Source: a virus | Direction: 5' to 3' (one strand) | Length of the DNA: 39,104 bases | IMG/VR virus record: IMGVR_UViG_3300007234_000027 | Coordinates: 1 to 39,104 of that record | Part shown: piece by piece, positions 1 through 8,286 of the stretch | Layout: each line of letters begins with the position of its first letter | Numbering within the stretch: position 1 is the stretch's first letter | Made by a program: the position numbers and the translations under genes | The notes under the pieces: model-generated | What the model was told of the DNA's origin: nothing | Seen by the model: the letters and a program-made list of their open reading frames with translations, nothing else | Database searches by the model: none

Positions 1-777
1 GAAGGCGCTTCTCAAATCGAAATTACTTTTCCTGATTCAACAGGAAATATCTTACTTGATACTGCTACACAGACTTTGACTAATAAAACTATTAGCGCAG
101 ATAATAATACATTATCAGGAATTGCTGCTAGTAGCTTTGTCGTATCAAACGGTTCAGGTAATATTGACGGATCTGCTTCTGCTAAAGCTATTCCAACAGG
201 CGTTGTTGTTGGTACTACTGATACTCAGAGCTTAACAAATAAAACACTTGGAAGTGGAACAGTTATTTCTGCTGGAGCCACTATTACTTCTCCAAAAATT
301 ATAACTGGAATAAATGATACTAATAATAATGAAATAATTAAATTCACTGCCACTGGTTCAGCTACTAATGAGATTACAGTACAAAATTCAAATGGTGGTG
401 CTCCTTCAATAACTTCTACGGGTGGATCTACAAATATCAATTTAGCTCTGCAGTCTAAAGGCACAGGTTCGGTTACAGTTGATAAGTTTGCAATCCCAGT
501 AGATTCGGCTATTAGTACTACATCCACCGCTTCTTCTACTGGATCACATTATACTGTAACAAATCTTATTACTGTTACTGTAGCTGATGGCAATGTGGCT
601 GGAGAAATAAAAATATTTACAAATATTGGCACAAGTACAGTGACTATCGATCCAACTTCATTTGGTAATGCTAATCCAACATATACCATCAAGCTTACCG
701 AAGCGCAAGCGGTTATGATGGTATGGATAAATAGCAAATGGTATGTCATTGGTGGCGAATATACAATATCTGCATAG
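1..777 (+). CDS. Fibre-like virion protein, 5'-truncated by window edge
   Basis: The reading frame is open from base 1, so only the C-terminal 258 residues are visible; an internal TTG at 76 is not the real start. The sequence carries TQTLTNKTI and, about 45 residues later, TQSLTNKTL, a short repeat common in tail-fibre and structural proteins of marine T4-like phages. It is rich in Ser, Thr, Gly and Asn, as expected for a beta-structured fibre shaft. The last ~75 residues (VTVADGNVAGEIKIFTNIGT to WYVIGG) form a small terminal beta domain of a type often found at the end of phage structural proteins. It lies 10 bases upstream of the gp8-like gene. A virion role is inferred from composition and position; the exact identity is not known. 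Confidence 0.7.
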   Translation, partial: EGASQIEITFPDSTGNILLDTATQTLTNKTISADNNTLSGIAASSFVVSNGSGNIDGSASAKAIPTGVVVGTTDTQSLTNKTLGSGTVISAGATITSPKIITGINDTNNNEIIKFTATGSATNEITVQNSNGGAPSITSTGGSTNINLALQSKGTGSVTVDKFAIPVDSAISTTSTASSTGSHYTVTNLITVTVADGNVAGEIKIFTNIGTSTVTIDPTSFGNANPTYTIKLTEAQAVMMVWINSKWYVIGGEYTISA

Positions 778-787
778 GAAATAAAAA

Positions 788-2251
788 ATGAGTTCTATTT
801 TAACAGATACACTTAAAAGAGACTTAGTTCAAAAGCTCTTTAATGAAAATGAAGGAACTAGAGTAGGTGATTCTGACAACAATTACTATATTGCAATTGG
901 TAGATCAGAAGTATGGAGCGATCCTACGAACGCTAGTGTTAATGATACAACCATTCCTGGTTTTAGTGTTAATAAGCGTGATGAAAGAGAATTCAGATAT
1001 AGAATGCAGTCTGTAAAAGCAGTTGAAGCTTTCAGCTGGGTAGTACCAAAAAGAGATTGGACAGCAGGAGATACATATTATGAATTCTCTGATTGGGAAA
1101 CAACAAACCATCCAGCAGCACAATCGCCATATGTAATTACTGAAGATAATAACGTATATGTTTGTATTAGATCAAATAAAAACGCTGCTGGTGAAGAACA
1201 ACCATCAGACCAAAAGCCAGATCATACTAATAACACTTTAACGCTTGAAACCGATGGTTACATTTGGAAATATCTATATACAATTTCAACACCAGATGCT
1301 AACAGCTTTATGACTGCTGCTTGGATGCCATGTAAGTATGTCGATTCAGCAGCTGCTGGTGATCCATACTATGGTCAGTACCTAGCAAAAACCGGAGCTG
1401 CAGCTGGTTCTATTGTGGCATATGATGTCATTAACGGCGGGACCGGATATTCAAACACTTCTGGTGCAATTACTTTAAGCGTTGTTGGAAATGGATCTGG
1501 CGCAACCTGTAGAGCTATCGTTCAAAGTAATGGCGTTATTGGTCATGTCATGATTGGTGATAGTGCTGGAGTTGGAGTTGATATAACTAAACCAACTTTC
1601 AATGCTGCTCTTGGATCTGGTTACGATTATGCAAACGTAAAAATTACAATTAATTCTGGTGGTGGATCTGGAGCTATTATTAAACCAGTCTTTGCTCCAG
1701 TTAATGGCCTTGGATATAATCCAATTGAGGATTTAAAAGCAAATGCGATTATGTTCAATATTAAGCCTGAAGCAGATGAACAAGTCAATGGTAGCCCAAC
1801 TTTTGTAGTAGATCAAGATTATAGACAAGTAGGACTTCTTAGAAATCCTCTCAATTTTGATAGTGATAATGATGTTACCAAATTCACCGGACTTTCTGGA
1901 TTGGCTCTAAAACAAATGAAGTTAGATGGCCAATATACTGGACTTACTTTCCGAACACCCGACACTATTTCTAAGACTGGTGGAACTGCTAAAGCTCTTT
2001 TAGATTGGTCAGATGCTGGATCTCCAACTAGAATTTGGTACCACCAAGATGATATTACTACAGGCTTTGAAGCCTTTGCTAATGGTGATACTATTTCGAT
2101 TGGGGCTACGTCAGGCATCACGGCTGATTCTGCCGCAATAAGACCTGATGTTAACCCACACTCTGGTGATTTATTGTTCCTATCAAATATTGAACCAATC
2201 ACTCGTGATGCAGTCCAAACCGAAGACATTAAAGTCGTTATTAGACTCTAA
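788..2251 (+). CDS. 8: Baseplate wedge subunit, T4 gp8-like
   Basis: In T4, gp8 is a dimeric wedge protein that bridges gp10, gp7 and gp6 in the baseplate. Visible matches to gp8 are the N-terminal YYIAIGRSEVWSD (T4: IYITFGRSEPWSS), VVPKRDWTAGDTYYEFSDW near residues 85-103 (T4: VIPRRDWGDTRYP), DGYIWKYLYTI (T4: DGYVWEYLFEI) and a C-terminus ending in a short EDIKVVIRL strand (T4: EEINILFTF). At 487 residues it is about 150 longer than T4 gp8. The excess is mainly a Gly-rich block at residues ~215-307 built on GTGYSN and GSGAT motifs, which are common add-on modules in marine phage structural proteins. It starts at ATG 788 after a weak AGGAAA ribosome site and is followed after 9 bases by the next structural gene. 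Confidence 0.88.
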   Translation: MSSILTDTLKRDLVQKLFNENEGTRVGDSDNNYYIAIGRSEVWSDPTNASVNDTTIPGFSVNKRDEREFRYRMQSVKAVEAFSWVVPKRDWTAGDTYYEFSDWETTNHPAAQSPYVITEDNNVYVCIRSNKNAAGEEQPSDQKPDHTNNTLTLETDGYIWKYLYTISTPDANSFMTAAWMPCKYVDSAAAGDPYYGQYLAKTGAAAGSIVAYDVINGGTGYSNTSGAITLSVVGNGSGATCRAIVQSNGVIGHVMIGDSAGVGVDITKPTFNAALGSGYDYANVKITINSGGGSGAIIKPVFAPVNGLGYNPIEDLKANAIMFNIKPEADEQVNGSPTFVVDQDYRQVGLLRNPLNFDSDNDVTKFTGLSGLALKQMKLDGQYTGLTFRTPDTISKTGGTAKALLDWSDAGSPTRIWYHQDDITTGFEAFANGDTISIGATSGITADSAAIRPDVNPHSGDLLFLSNIEPITRDAVQTEDIKVVIRL

Positions 2252-2260
2252 GGATATACA

Positions 2261-5227
2261 ATGGCTACTAATTTAACACAAACAACGTTTGCAACAGAAT
2301 ATAAAGATGATTATCGTGATAGTGATCATTATCACCGAATTTTATTTAATAATGGTAGAGCTCTTCAAGCAAGAGAATTAACTCAACTGCAAACTATCAT
2401 CCAAGCTGAAACAGCGCGGATGGGAAAATTCTTATTCAAAGAAGGCGGAATATATGGATCCGCTGGAGCAGTTAGCTCTGGATTTAATCCAGTTGGATAT
2501 GTTAAATTAGTTTCTTTTGGTGGTCTTGGAGATGATTATTCTACGCTTGTTGGAACAAGAATTTATAATAATGTCGGAACTGGTGATGGTTGTACTGCTA
2601 TTGTAAAAGCTGCAATTCCAGCTACTCTTGGTGGAGATCCAGCTACTTTGCTAGTAAGTTATATTAGTTCAGCCGAGGAAACTTCTTCTGATACAGAAGA
2701 AGCTCCAGCGACATTTAATGCTAATGATATTCTTAACTATAGCACTAGTGCTGGTACTGGTACTCTTACAGTAGCTGCCAATGACCAAAGTGATTTGGCA
2801 ATTGGTAAAGGATCTATGATTGAGACTCCAGCATTTGACACTTTCGTTGCTGGACATATGGTTACCGTTGAAGCTCAAACATTAGTTATTGAAAAATATA
2901 ATCCAAACCCAACCGAAGTGATTGGTTTTGAGTTATATGAAGAAATTATTACAACGGCTGATGATAATGCTCTGTATGATAACGCTGGATCTACTCCTAA
3001 CTTAACTTCACCAGGTGCTGATCGTTATAGAATTCGCTTGGTTTTGCAAAAAGAATCAGAGGCTGCTGCTGGAAAAACATTCTATCGTTTGTATGAAATG
3101 ATAAGTGGTGTAGTACGTAAGATTAATCATTCTGATGAACTCGGTGAAATCACAAACATGCTAGCAGCAAGAACGTTTGATATTAATGGTGATTTTATTG
3201 TAAAAAATCCAGGTAATGAATTTAATCTATCTGTACAAACAGATAGTGACACAGATTATCTGCGCTATGTAGTAAATGGTGGTACAGCATTTATTAAGGG
3301 TAATAGAGTTGAAAGAGCGGCAGCAGCCAATCCTTTAAGAGTTCAAAAACCGAGAAGCACATCTACTGATTTAGATACTAAAACAAATACGTTTGTTTCA
3401 TCAAGATATGGTAACTATGTACTAGCTGATAGCGCAAACTTTAGAGGTCTGATTGGAAAGATTTCTAATTTTGATACAATTAACTTGTATGATAATTATG
3501 CATTTGACAGCGCTATTGGTACAGCAAGAATTAGAAGTATTGATGAGTACGAAAATGAGTATCGAATTCATTTGTTTGATGTTACTTTAAATGATACTAA
3601 ATCATTTAGAAATATTTTAACTATTGGTACAGACTCAGCTGATTATGCTACTCTAAAAACTGTACAAGGTGTGGTAAGTCTAATTGATAAAGAAGATAAT
3701 TCGCTCTTATTCCCATTAGGTCGGAGAAGAGTTCAATCAGTTTCAAATGTTACAATGCCAGTTACTCGTATCGATACTGATACAGTAGTTGGTGGCACTG
3801 CTAGTTTCCAAGTTTCTGATATTTCAAATAATACATTTACAGATGGTGAGAATTGGATACTACAGTACGATTCAGCTGGTGAGCATATATCCCCTCCAGC
3901 TTATGATGCTGTTGGTGGAACAACAACTACTATCTCAAATTTGGAAAATGGTAAAGCTGTTAGACTATTAGCATATGAAAATAAGCCAGCTGTATTAAAA
4001 ATTAAACGTAGACAATCAAATCAAACTGAATCAGTTTCAATTAGCAATAGAGAATTTAAATTAAGTAAAGCTGATATTTACTTATTTAGATCTGTGGTTG
4101 AAGATGCTACTGGTTTAGATATTACGAATAGATTTATATTTGATAATGGACAGAGAGATAACTTTTATACTGTCGGTGGAGGAAGAGTCAAGCAGGGTAA
4201 AACAGTACCGGGTGGTACGATAACAGTTACCTATGACTATTTCACTCATACTGCTGGAGACTATTTCGCTGGGAAAAATTCTTATCCCGACATTGCTTAT
4301 GAAAAAGTTCCATTCTATGCAACAAACACCGGAAAATCTTATCGATTGACTGATGTTATTGATATGAGACCAGTAAAAAATAATACTGGAGCTAATTTTA
4401 CAGGAACTGGTGCAGTTATTGAGCCATTGCCAAAGAATGCCTCTACGATTACTGTAGGTAGTATTTCAAACTGGCAGCCACGGATTGATGTAATTCATAT
4501 GTCGCCTACCGGAACTTTACAGGTTACACCTGGTGAAACAGATAATAGTCCTATCTTACCTAATATAAAACCTCAAGATCTGATATTGCACACAGTAACT
4601 TTAAATCCATATACTTTCGATGAAAGAGATCTAACCATTAGAACTGTAGATCATCGCGGATTTAATATGTCTCAAATCCGTAATATGGATGATAGATTAC
4701 GTAATGTAGAAAAACTTACAGCTCTTACAATAGCTGAACAAGATTTACAAGCGCTTACTGTTAGAGATCCTAATGATGCCACTTTACCAGACAGAGTAAA
4801 GCAAGGTATTACTGGTGATACTTTTACAAGTAATATACAATCTCATATCTCAGACATAGATTATAGAGCTCGTCTTGATAAAAATCTAGGTATGGTAGGC
4901 CCGCTTGTTTTTGGTAGAACAAGCTCTCTATATTACGATTCAAACGAATCAGTGAGTACAAAAATTTATGGTAATACTGTTTGGCCAAAATTCACTGAAG
5001 AAGTTATGATTAATCAAAATGTAGCTTCAAAAGCTATTAATGTAAATCAATTTGAACTAAATAAGAATGTTGGATCTGGAGAAATAGCACCACCTCGTCA
5101 AGCTTTCTCAACTCGTAAGAAAGTTGATGTTAGTTATGAATTAGGTTCAACTGCTGCTATAGCTGAAATTGGTACAAGTGTAGTTTCATCACAAGGTCAA
5201 GAAAATACAGATGGTGGAGTAGGATAA
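2261..5227 (+). CDS. DUF4815-type virion structural protein (baseplate/fibre connector)
   Basis: A 988-residue protein whose N-terminus carries YHRILFNNGRALQARELTQ, followed by LQTIIQAETARMGKFLFKEG. This is the signature I associate with DUF4815 proteins of T4-like marine phages. The middle is a long beta-rich region (for example VNGGTAFIKGNRVERA). The C-terminal part contains FDERDLTIRTVDHRGFNMSQ and a helical stretch (RNMDDRLRNVEKLTALTIAE) resembling a trimerisation segment. No transmembrane segment or enzyme motif is visible. Position directly after gp8 suggests a baseplate-peripheral or fibre-attachment role, equivalent in place to T4 gp9-gp10. The family assignment is from memory of its motifs; the precise location in the virion is inference. 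Confidence 0.75.
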   Translation: MATNLTQTTFATEYKDDYRDSDHYHRILFNNGRALQARELTQLQTIIQAETARMGKFLFKEGGIYGSAGAVSSGFNPVGYVKLVSFGGLGDDYSTLVGTRIYNNVGTGDGCTAIVKAAIPATLGGDPATLLVSYISSAEETSSDTEEAPATFNANDILNYSTSAGTGTLTVAANDQSDLAIGKGSMIETPAFDTFVAGHMVTVEAQTLVIEKYNPNPTEVIGFELYEEIITTADDNALYDNAGSTPNLTSPGADRYRIRLVLQKESEAAAGKTFYRLYEMISGVVRKINHSDELGEITNMLAARTFDINGDFIVKNPGNEFNLSVQTDSDTDYLRYVVNGGTAFIKGNRVERAAAANPLRVQKPRSTSTDLDTKTNTFVSSRYGNYVLADSANFRGLIGKISNFDTINLYDNYAFDSAIGTARIRSIDEYENEYRIHLFDVTLNDTKSFRNILTIGTDSADYATLKTVQGVVSLIDKEDNSLLFPLGRRRVQSVSNVTMPVTRIDTDTVVGGTASFQVSDISNNTFTDGENWILQYDSAGEHISPPAYDAVGGTTTTISNLENGKAVRLLAYENKPAVLKIKRRQSNQTESVSISNREFKLSKADIYLFRSVVEDATGLDITNRFIFDNGQRDNFYTVGGGRVKQGKTVPGGTITVTYDYFTHTAGDYFAGKNSYPDIAYEKVPFYATNTGKSYRLTDVIDMRPVKNNTGANFTGTGAVIEPLPKNASTITVGSISNWQPRIDVIHMSPTGTLQVTPGETDNSPILPNIKPQDLILHTVTLNPYTFDERDLTIRTVDHRGFNMSQIRNMDDRLRNVEKLTALTIAEQDLQALTVRDPNDATLPDRVKQGITGDTFTSNIQSHISDIDYRARLDKNLGMVGPLVFGRTSSLYYDSNESVSTKIYGNTVWPKFTEEVMINQNVASKAINVNQFELNKNVGSGEIAPPRQAFSTRKKVDVSYELGSTAAIAEIGTSVVSSQGQENTDGGVG

Positions 5228-5234
5228 TAAAAAA

Positions 5235-6398
5235 ATGGCATTACAATATCAACAAGTCGGCACAGAAATAAAATATAGAGAAGAAACTCAAACTGTAGAA
5301 CAAGATTTGGGTTATGAAGTCAATAATATCTGTAAACCCGCTTTTATCTTTTTTGAATTTGTTGGTCTTCGGCCATCAACACCGCACTGGATTTTCTTTG
5401 ATGGAGTAGATGTTACAAAATGGATTAATACAAGTTATAATTTAGATACTTATAACAACTCAGCAATTACTTCAAAGTTGAGAACTCCAGGCGATACTTA
5501 CATCGATGCTACTGCATTCCCAACAGCGCAAGGTGGGCCAACCAACGCTTCAGGGCCTATTAATAGTGATGCTGCGGGAACTATTAGTGGAGCATTTTAC
5601 TTACAATCAAATGATACCCTATCTTTTAAAATTGGCACTCGAGTAATGACAGCGATTGATATTAGCATTTTAGACAAATCTAAAGCTTTATCATATGCTC
5701 AGGCTGAATTTTATTCTACAGGAGTATATGAAGTATATACAGAAAATACCGTGACCAGTCAAGTAGCGTATGATGTGCCAATATACGATTGGGTAACTGT
5801 TGCAGATCCTCCCCCACCACCAAACAACAGTTCGAATGATAATGATAATGGTAGCTCTTCTAATCTCATTTATTCCCATTACGAGTCATCTACTAATACT
5901 GTCACTACGTGGAAAGATGGTATTACATGGGAAGACGCGATGAAAATCCGTAGTCAATCTACTGTAAAAAAGGAAAACAGGTTTGGCTGGGAAACCGGAG
6001 TTTTTGACCACACCAATTCAGGCGGTGGTGGCGGTAGTGGCTCATCACAAAAAGCAGGGTCTGGCGGATGTTGCTTTATTATGCTAGAAGCTAGATATGG
6101 AAATGGTACTATGGATAAAGTAGTACGGCGCTATAGAGATGAATATATGACAGATCGTAATCGCCGTGGATATTATCGTTTAGCAGAAGTTCTTGTACCA
6201 TTAATGAGAAAGTCAAAAGTATTTAAATGGGTTGTTACAAAGACATTTGCTGATCCATTAGTTGCTTATGGAAAATATTACTATGGTGAAAATAAGTATG
6301 GTATTATATTTACTCCAGTAAAGAATTTTTGGATGAAAGTATTTGATATTGTTGGTGGAGAAACCAAGTTTATTCGAGAGAATGGGGAAGTAGTATAA
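5235..6398 (+). CDS. Virion structural protein with CFI-box-like C-terminal domain
   Basis: A 387-residue protein. The N-terminal ~185 residues (PAFIFFEFVGLRPSTPHWIF, then FDGVDVTKW) look like a baseplate-associated beta domain. A flexible linker follows: five prolines near residue 190, then an Asn/Ser/Asp-rich stretch, and later a Gly/Ser-rich stretch just before residue 279. The C-terminal ~110 residues begin with C279-C280-F-I and continue with EARYGNGTMDKVVRRYRDEY. This resembles the CFI-box C-terminal domain (usual form CFIATAAYG, then Arg-rich VRxLRxFRD) known from bacterial surface and phage proteins. The stop codon overlaps the next ATG by one base (TAATG), which suggests translational coupling. 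The specific function is unknown. Confidence 0.65.
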   Translation: MALQYQQVGTEIKYREETQTVEQDLGYEVNNICKPAFIFFEFVGLRPSTPHWIFFDGVDVTKWINTSYNLDTYNNSAITSKLRTPGDTYIDATAFPTAQGGPTNASGPINSDAAGTISGAFYLQSNDTLSFKIGTRVMTAIDISILDKSKALSYAQAEFYSTGVYEVYTENTVTSQVAYDVPIYDWVTVADPPPPPNNSSNDNDNGSSSNLIYSHYESSTNTVTTWKDGITWEDAMKIRSQSTVKKENRFGWETGVFDHTNSGGGGGSGSSQKAGSGGCCFIMLEARYGNGTMDKVVRRYRDEYMTDRNRRGYYRLAEVLVPLMRKSKVFKWVVTKTFADPLVAYGKYYYGENKYGIIFTPVKNFWMKVFDIVGGETKFIRENGEVV

Positions 6399-8062
6399 TG
6401 GCTGGTAATTTACAACTTACTGAACAACTTAACCCAATGGCTCAAACTTTTAGGGTTTTGGAACCAAGTGGATCTGTAATCACAAGTATAGGACTTTTCT
6501 TCTATAGTGCGCCTACAGTGACTCAAGACCAATTGCCAATTATGATTGAATTGCGGCCTGTTGTAGAAGGAGGCAATCCATCATCCCAAAGATTTATTCC
6601 TGGAACAAGAGTATCAGCTACTGCGGCTCAAATTAGAACAAAAGCTAGTACTACATTCTCTGATAGTACAGAATATAAATTTAGTTTTAAAGAACCAGTT
6701 TATATTCCAGAAAATACTGAAGTTGCTATTGTGGCATACACGTCAGCGCCGGCTGGACAATATAAAGTTTATGCCGGTACTCTTGATGAATATCAATTGC
6801 CGAGTTCTAACACTTTAAAAGTTACACATCAATTAGATGCTGGTGTATTTTTTCAATCTTCTAATGGAACTGCTTGGTCAAAAGATCAAAATACTGATAT
6901 AGCATTCAAAGTATATAGAGCTATTTTTGATCAAAGTTATAACTATGCTAGAGTTAGAATTGCTCCTCCGGCGGAAAAACGGTTAACAGAAAATAGATAT
7001 ACTGAAAATTATACACGATACGTAGCCGATCCTTTAATTCTAACATCTAGTGCTGATTCTGCTCAGATAATTCATCCAGCTCATGGATTCTTGCCCGGTG
7101 ATAAAGTAACATTATCTGGATTAGATAGTGATACAGCATATGGCGGGGTGTTTGGCAAATCAATTATAGGTTCTAGAACAATAACAAAAGCTGACCCATA
7201 TGGATATACATTTATTATGGATTCTTCAGCTGATTCTAGCGGTAGATTTGGCGGAACAGATATGATAGCTACTGAGCAATATGTAATTAATGATATGATT
7301 TTGGACTTACCGCATTTGTCACCACCAAACACAGAAATTTATGCAAATGGATCATTTATTACACATAAATCTTTTGGTGGCACAGAGACTGCTGGTGTTA
7401 GAACATCAAATGTAAAAGTTCCTATTAGGCAAATAGCAAGACTTAAAGATCCACACGTCATATTGTCTGCAGAAAATGAAGGAGTAGATAGTTCATCTAC
7501 TTATTTAAACATCAGTCTAAATACAACGAACAAATACACCGCTCCTTATATTAATGTAAATGCTGGTACATTTGGATCTATTAGTAACTTTATTGATTAT
7601 CAAGATTCTGCTTCTGAAGATATTAATTCAGATGGTGATAGTGATAGAAATACTCTTTCCACAATATCTTATGTTAGTGAAACTTTAGCCGATGGTGGAA
7701 CAACTGCTTCAAAACATTTGACAATACCATTTGTTTTAGAAGATGATGCAACATCTATTAGAGTTATTATGGATGCTAGAAAGCCACATGGATCTGATTT
7801 TAGTGTTTGGTATAGAACAAAACAAACTGCATCTGATACGCCATTAGCACAATCCACTTGGACTGAGTTTAGCAAAACAATCAATCCGCCGAACTCATCT
7901 AATTATTCTCAGAAACCAATCAGTGAAGTCTATTCAGAATTTGAATTTAATGTATTTGATATACCATCCTTTGATGAGTATCAAATTAAAATTACATTTA
8001 ATTCTACTAGATCTTCAAACGTGCCTACATTCCAAAATTTAAGAACAATAGCTACAATATGA
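6398..8062 (+). CDS. Virion structural protein, PMAQTF-type
   Basis: A 554-residue protein opening with LNPMAQTFRVLEPSGSVITS and, further on, IMIELRPVVEG and the segment QRFIPGTRVS. This pattern (PLAQTF, a strand pair, then IELRP) recurs in large baseplate/fibre proteins of T4-like cyanophages next to DUF4815. The middle has a loop domain with HPAHGFLPGDKVTLSG, a motif seen in phage structural proteins, and the C-terminal third is beta-rich with many aromatic residues. There are no catalytic motifs, signal peptide or membrane segments. It begins at the ATG overlapping the previous stop, and its own TGA overlaps the next start (ATGA at 8059), so it sits in a tightly coupled structural operon. 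It probably connects baseplate to fibres; this is inferred from context. Confidence 0.65.
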   Translation: MAGNLQLTEQLNPMAQTFRVLEPSGSVITSIGLFFYSAPTVTQDQLPIMIELRPVVEGGNPSSQRFIPGTRVSATAAQIRTKASTTFSDSTEYKFSFKEPVYIPENTEVAIVAYTSAPAGQYKVYAGTLDEYQLPSSNTLKVTHQLDAGVFFQSSNGTAWSKDQNTDIAFKVYRAIFDQSYNYARVRIAPPAEKRLTENRYTENYTRYVADPLILTSSADSAQIIHPAHGFLPGDKVTLSGLDSDTAYGGVFGKSIIGSRTITKADPYGYTFIMDSSADSSGRFGGTDMIATEQYVINDMILDLPHLSPPNTEIYANGSFITHKSFGGTETAGVRTSNVKVPIRQIARLKDPHVILSAENEGVDSSSTYLNISLNTTNKYTAPYINVNAGTFGSISNFIDYQDSASEDINSDGDSDRNTLSTISYVSETLADGGTTASKHLTIPFVLEDDATSIRVIMDARKPHGSDFSVWYRTKQTASDTPLAQSTWTEFSKTINPPNSSNYSQKPISEVYSEFEFNVFDIPSFDEYQIKITFNSTRSSNVPTFQNLRTIATI

Positions 8063-8286
8063 TAAGTAATTATTTAATAAAAGTTGAAGGCCATCCTGAT
8101 CTAGCACGAGATCTTAGAACCAATGCGATTGTGAATATAAATAAAGAAAAAGCACAGCAAAGGCGCAAAGCTAGAGATGCAAAATTAAAAGAACGTGAAG
8201 AGTTAGATCAAATAAAGTCTGATGTTAATGACATTAAAGCAATGCTGCAAAAACTATTAGAGAGCAAAAATAATGGCGAATTCTAG
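8059..8286 (+). CDS. Small charged coiled-coil protein
   Basis: A 75-residue protein with 4-base overlap (ATGA) with the gene before and 14-base overlap with the fibre gene after. The first ~30 residues (YLIKVEGHPDLARDLRTNAI) form a short globular head. The remainder is very rich in Lys, Glu, Arg and Ala and ends in a heptad-like LDQIKSDVNDIKAMLQKLLE, a likely coiled coil. I believe small proteins starting with a similar VEGHxDLxRD motif occur in the structural region of other T4-like marine phages, but I know no function for them. A structural adaptor or an assembly factor for the following fibre would fit the tight coupling; this is inference. Confidence 0.7.
   Translation: MISNYLIKVEGHPDLARDLRTNAIVNINKEKAQQRRKARDAKLKEREELDQIKSDVNDIKAMLQKLLESKNNGEF

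Noticed and set aside
1-777. TTG at 76 as start of the first gene.
   Set aside because: The frame is open back to base 1 and the repeat motif TQTLTNKTI spans the TTG, so the gene begins outside the window.
8136-8143. TATAAATA late-promoter octamer inside the small coiled-coil gene.
   Set aside because: It lies within coding sequence in an operon of overlapping genes. In an A+T-rich 39-kb window a few chance matches are expected.
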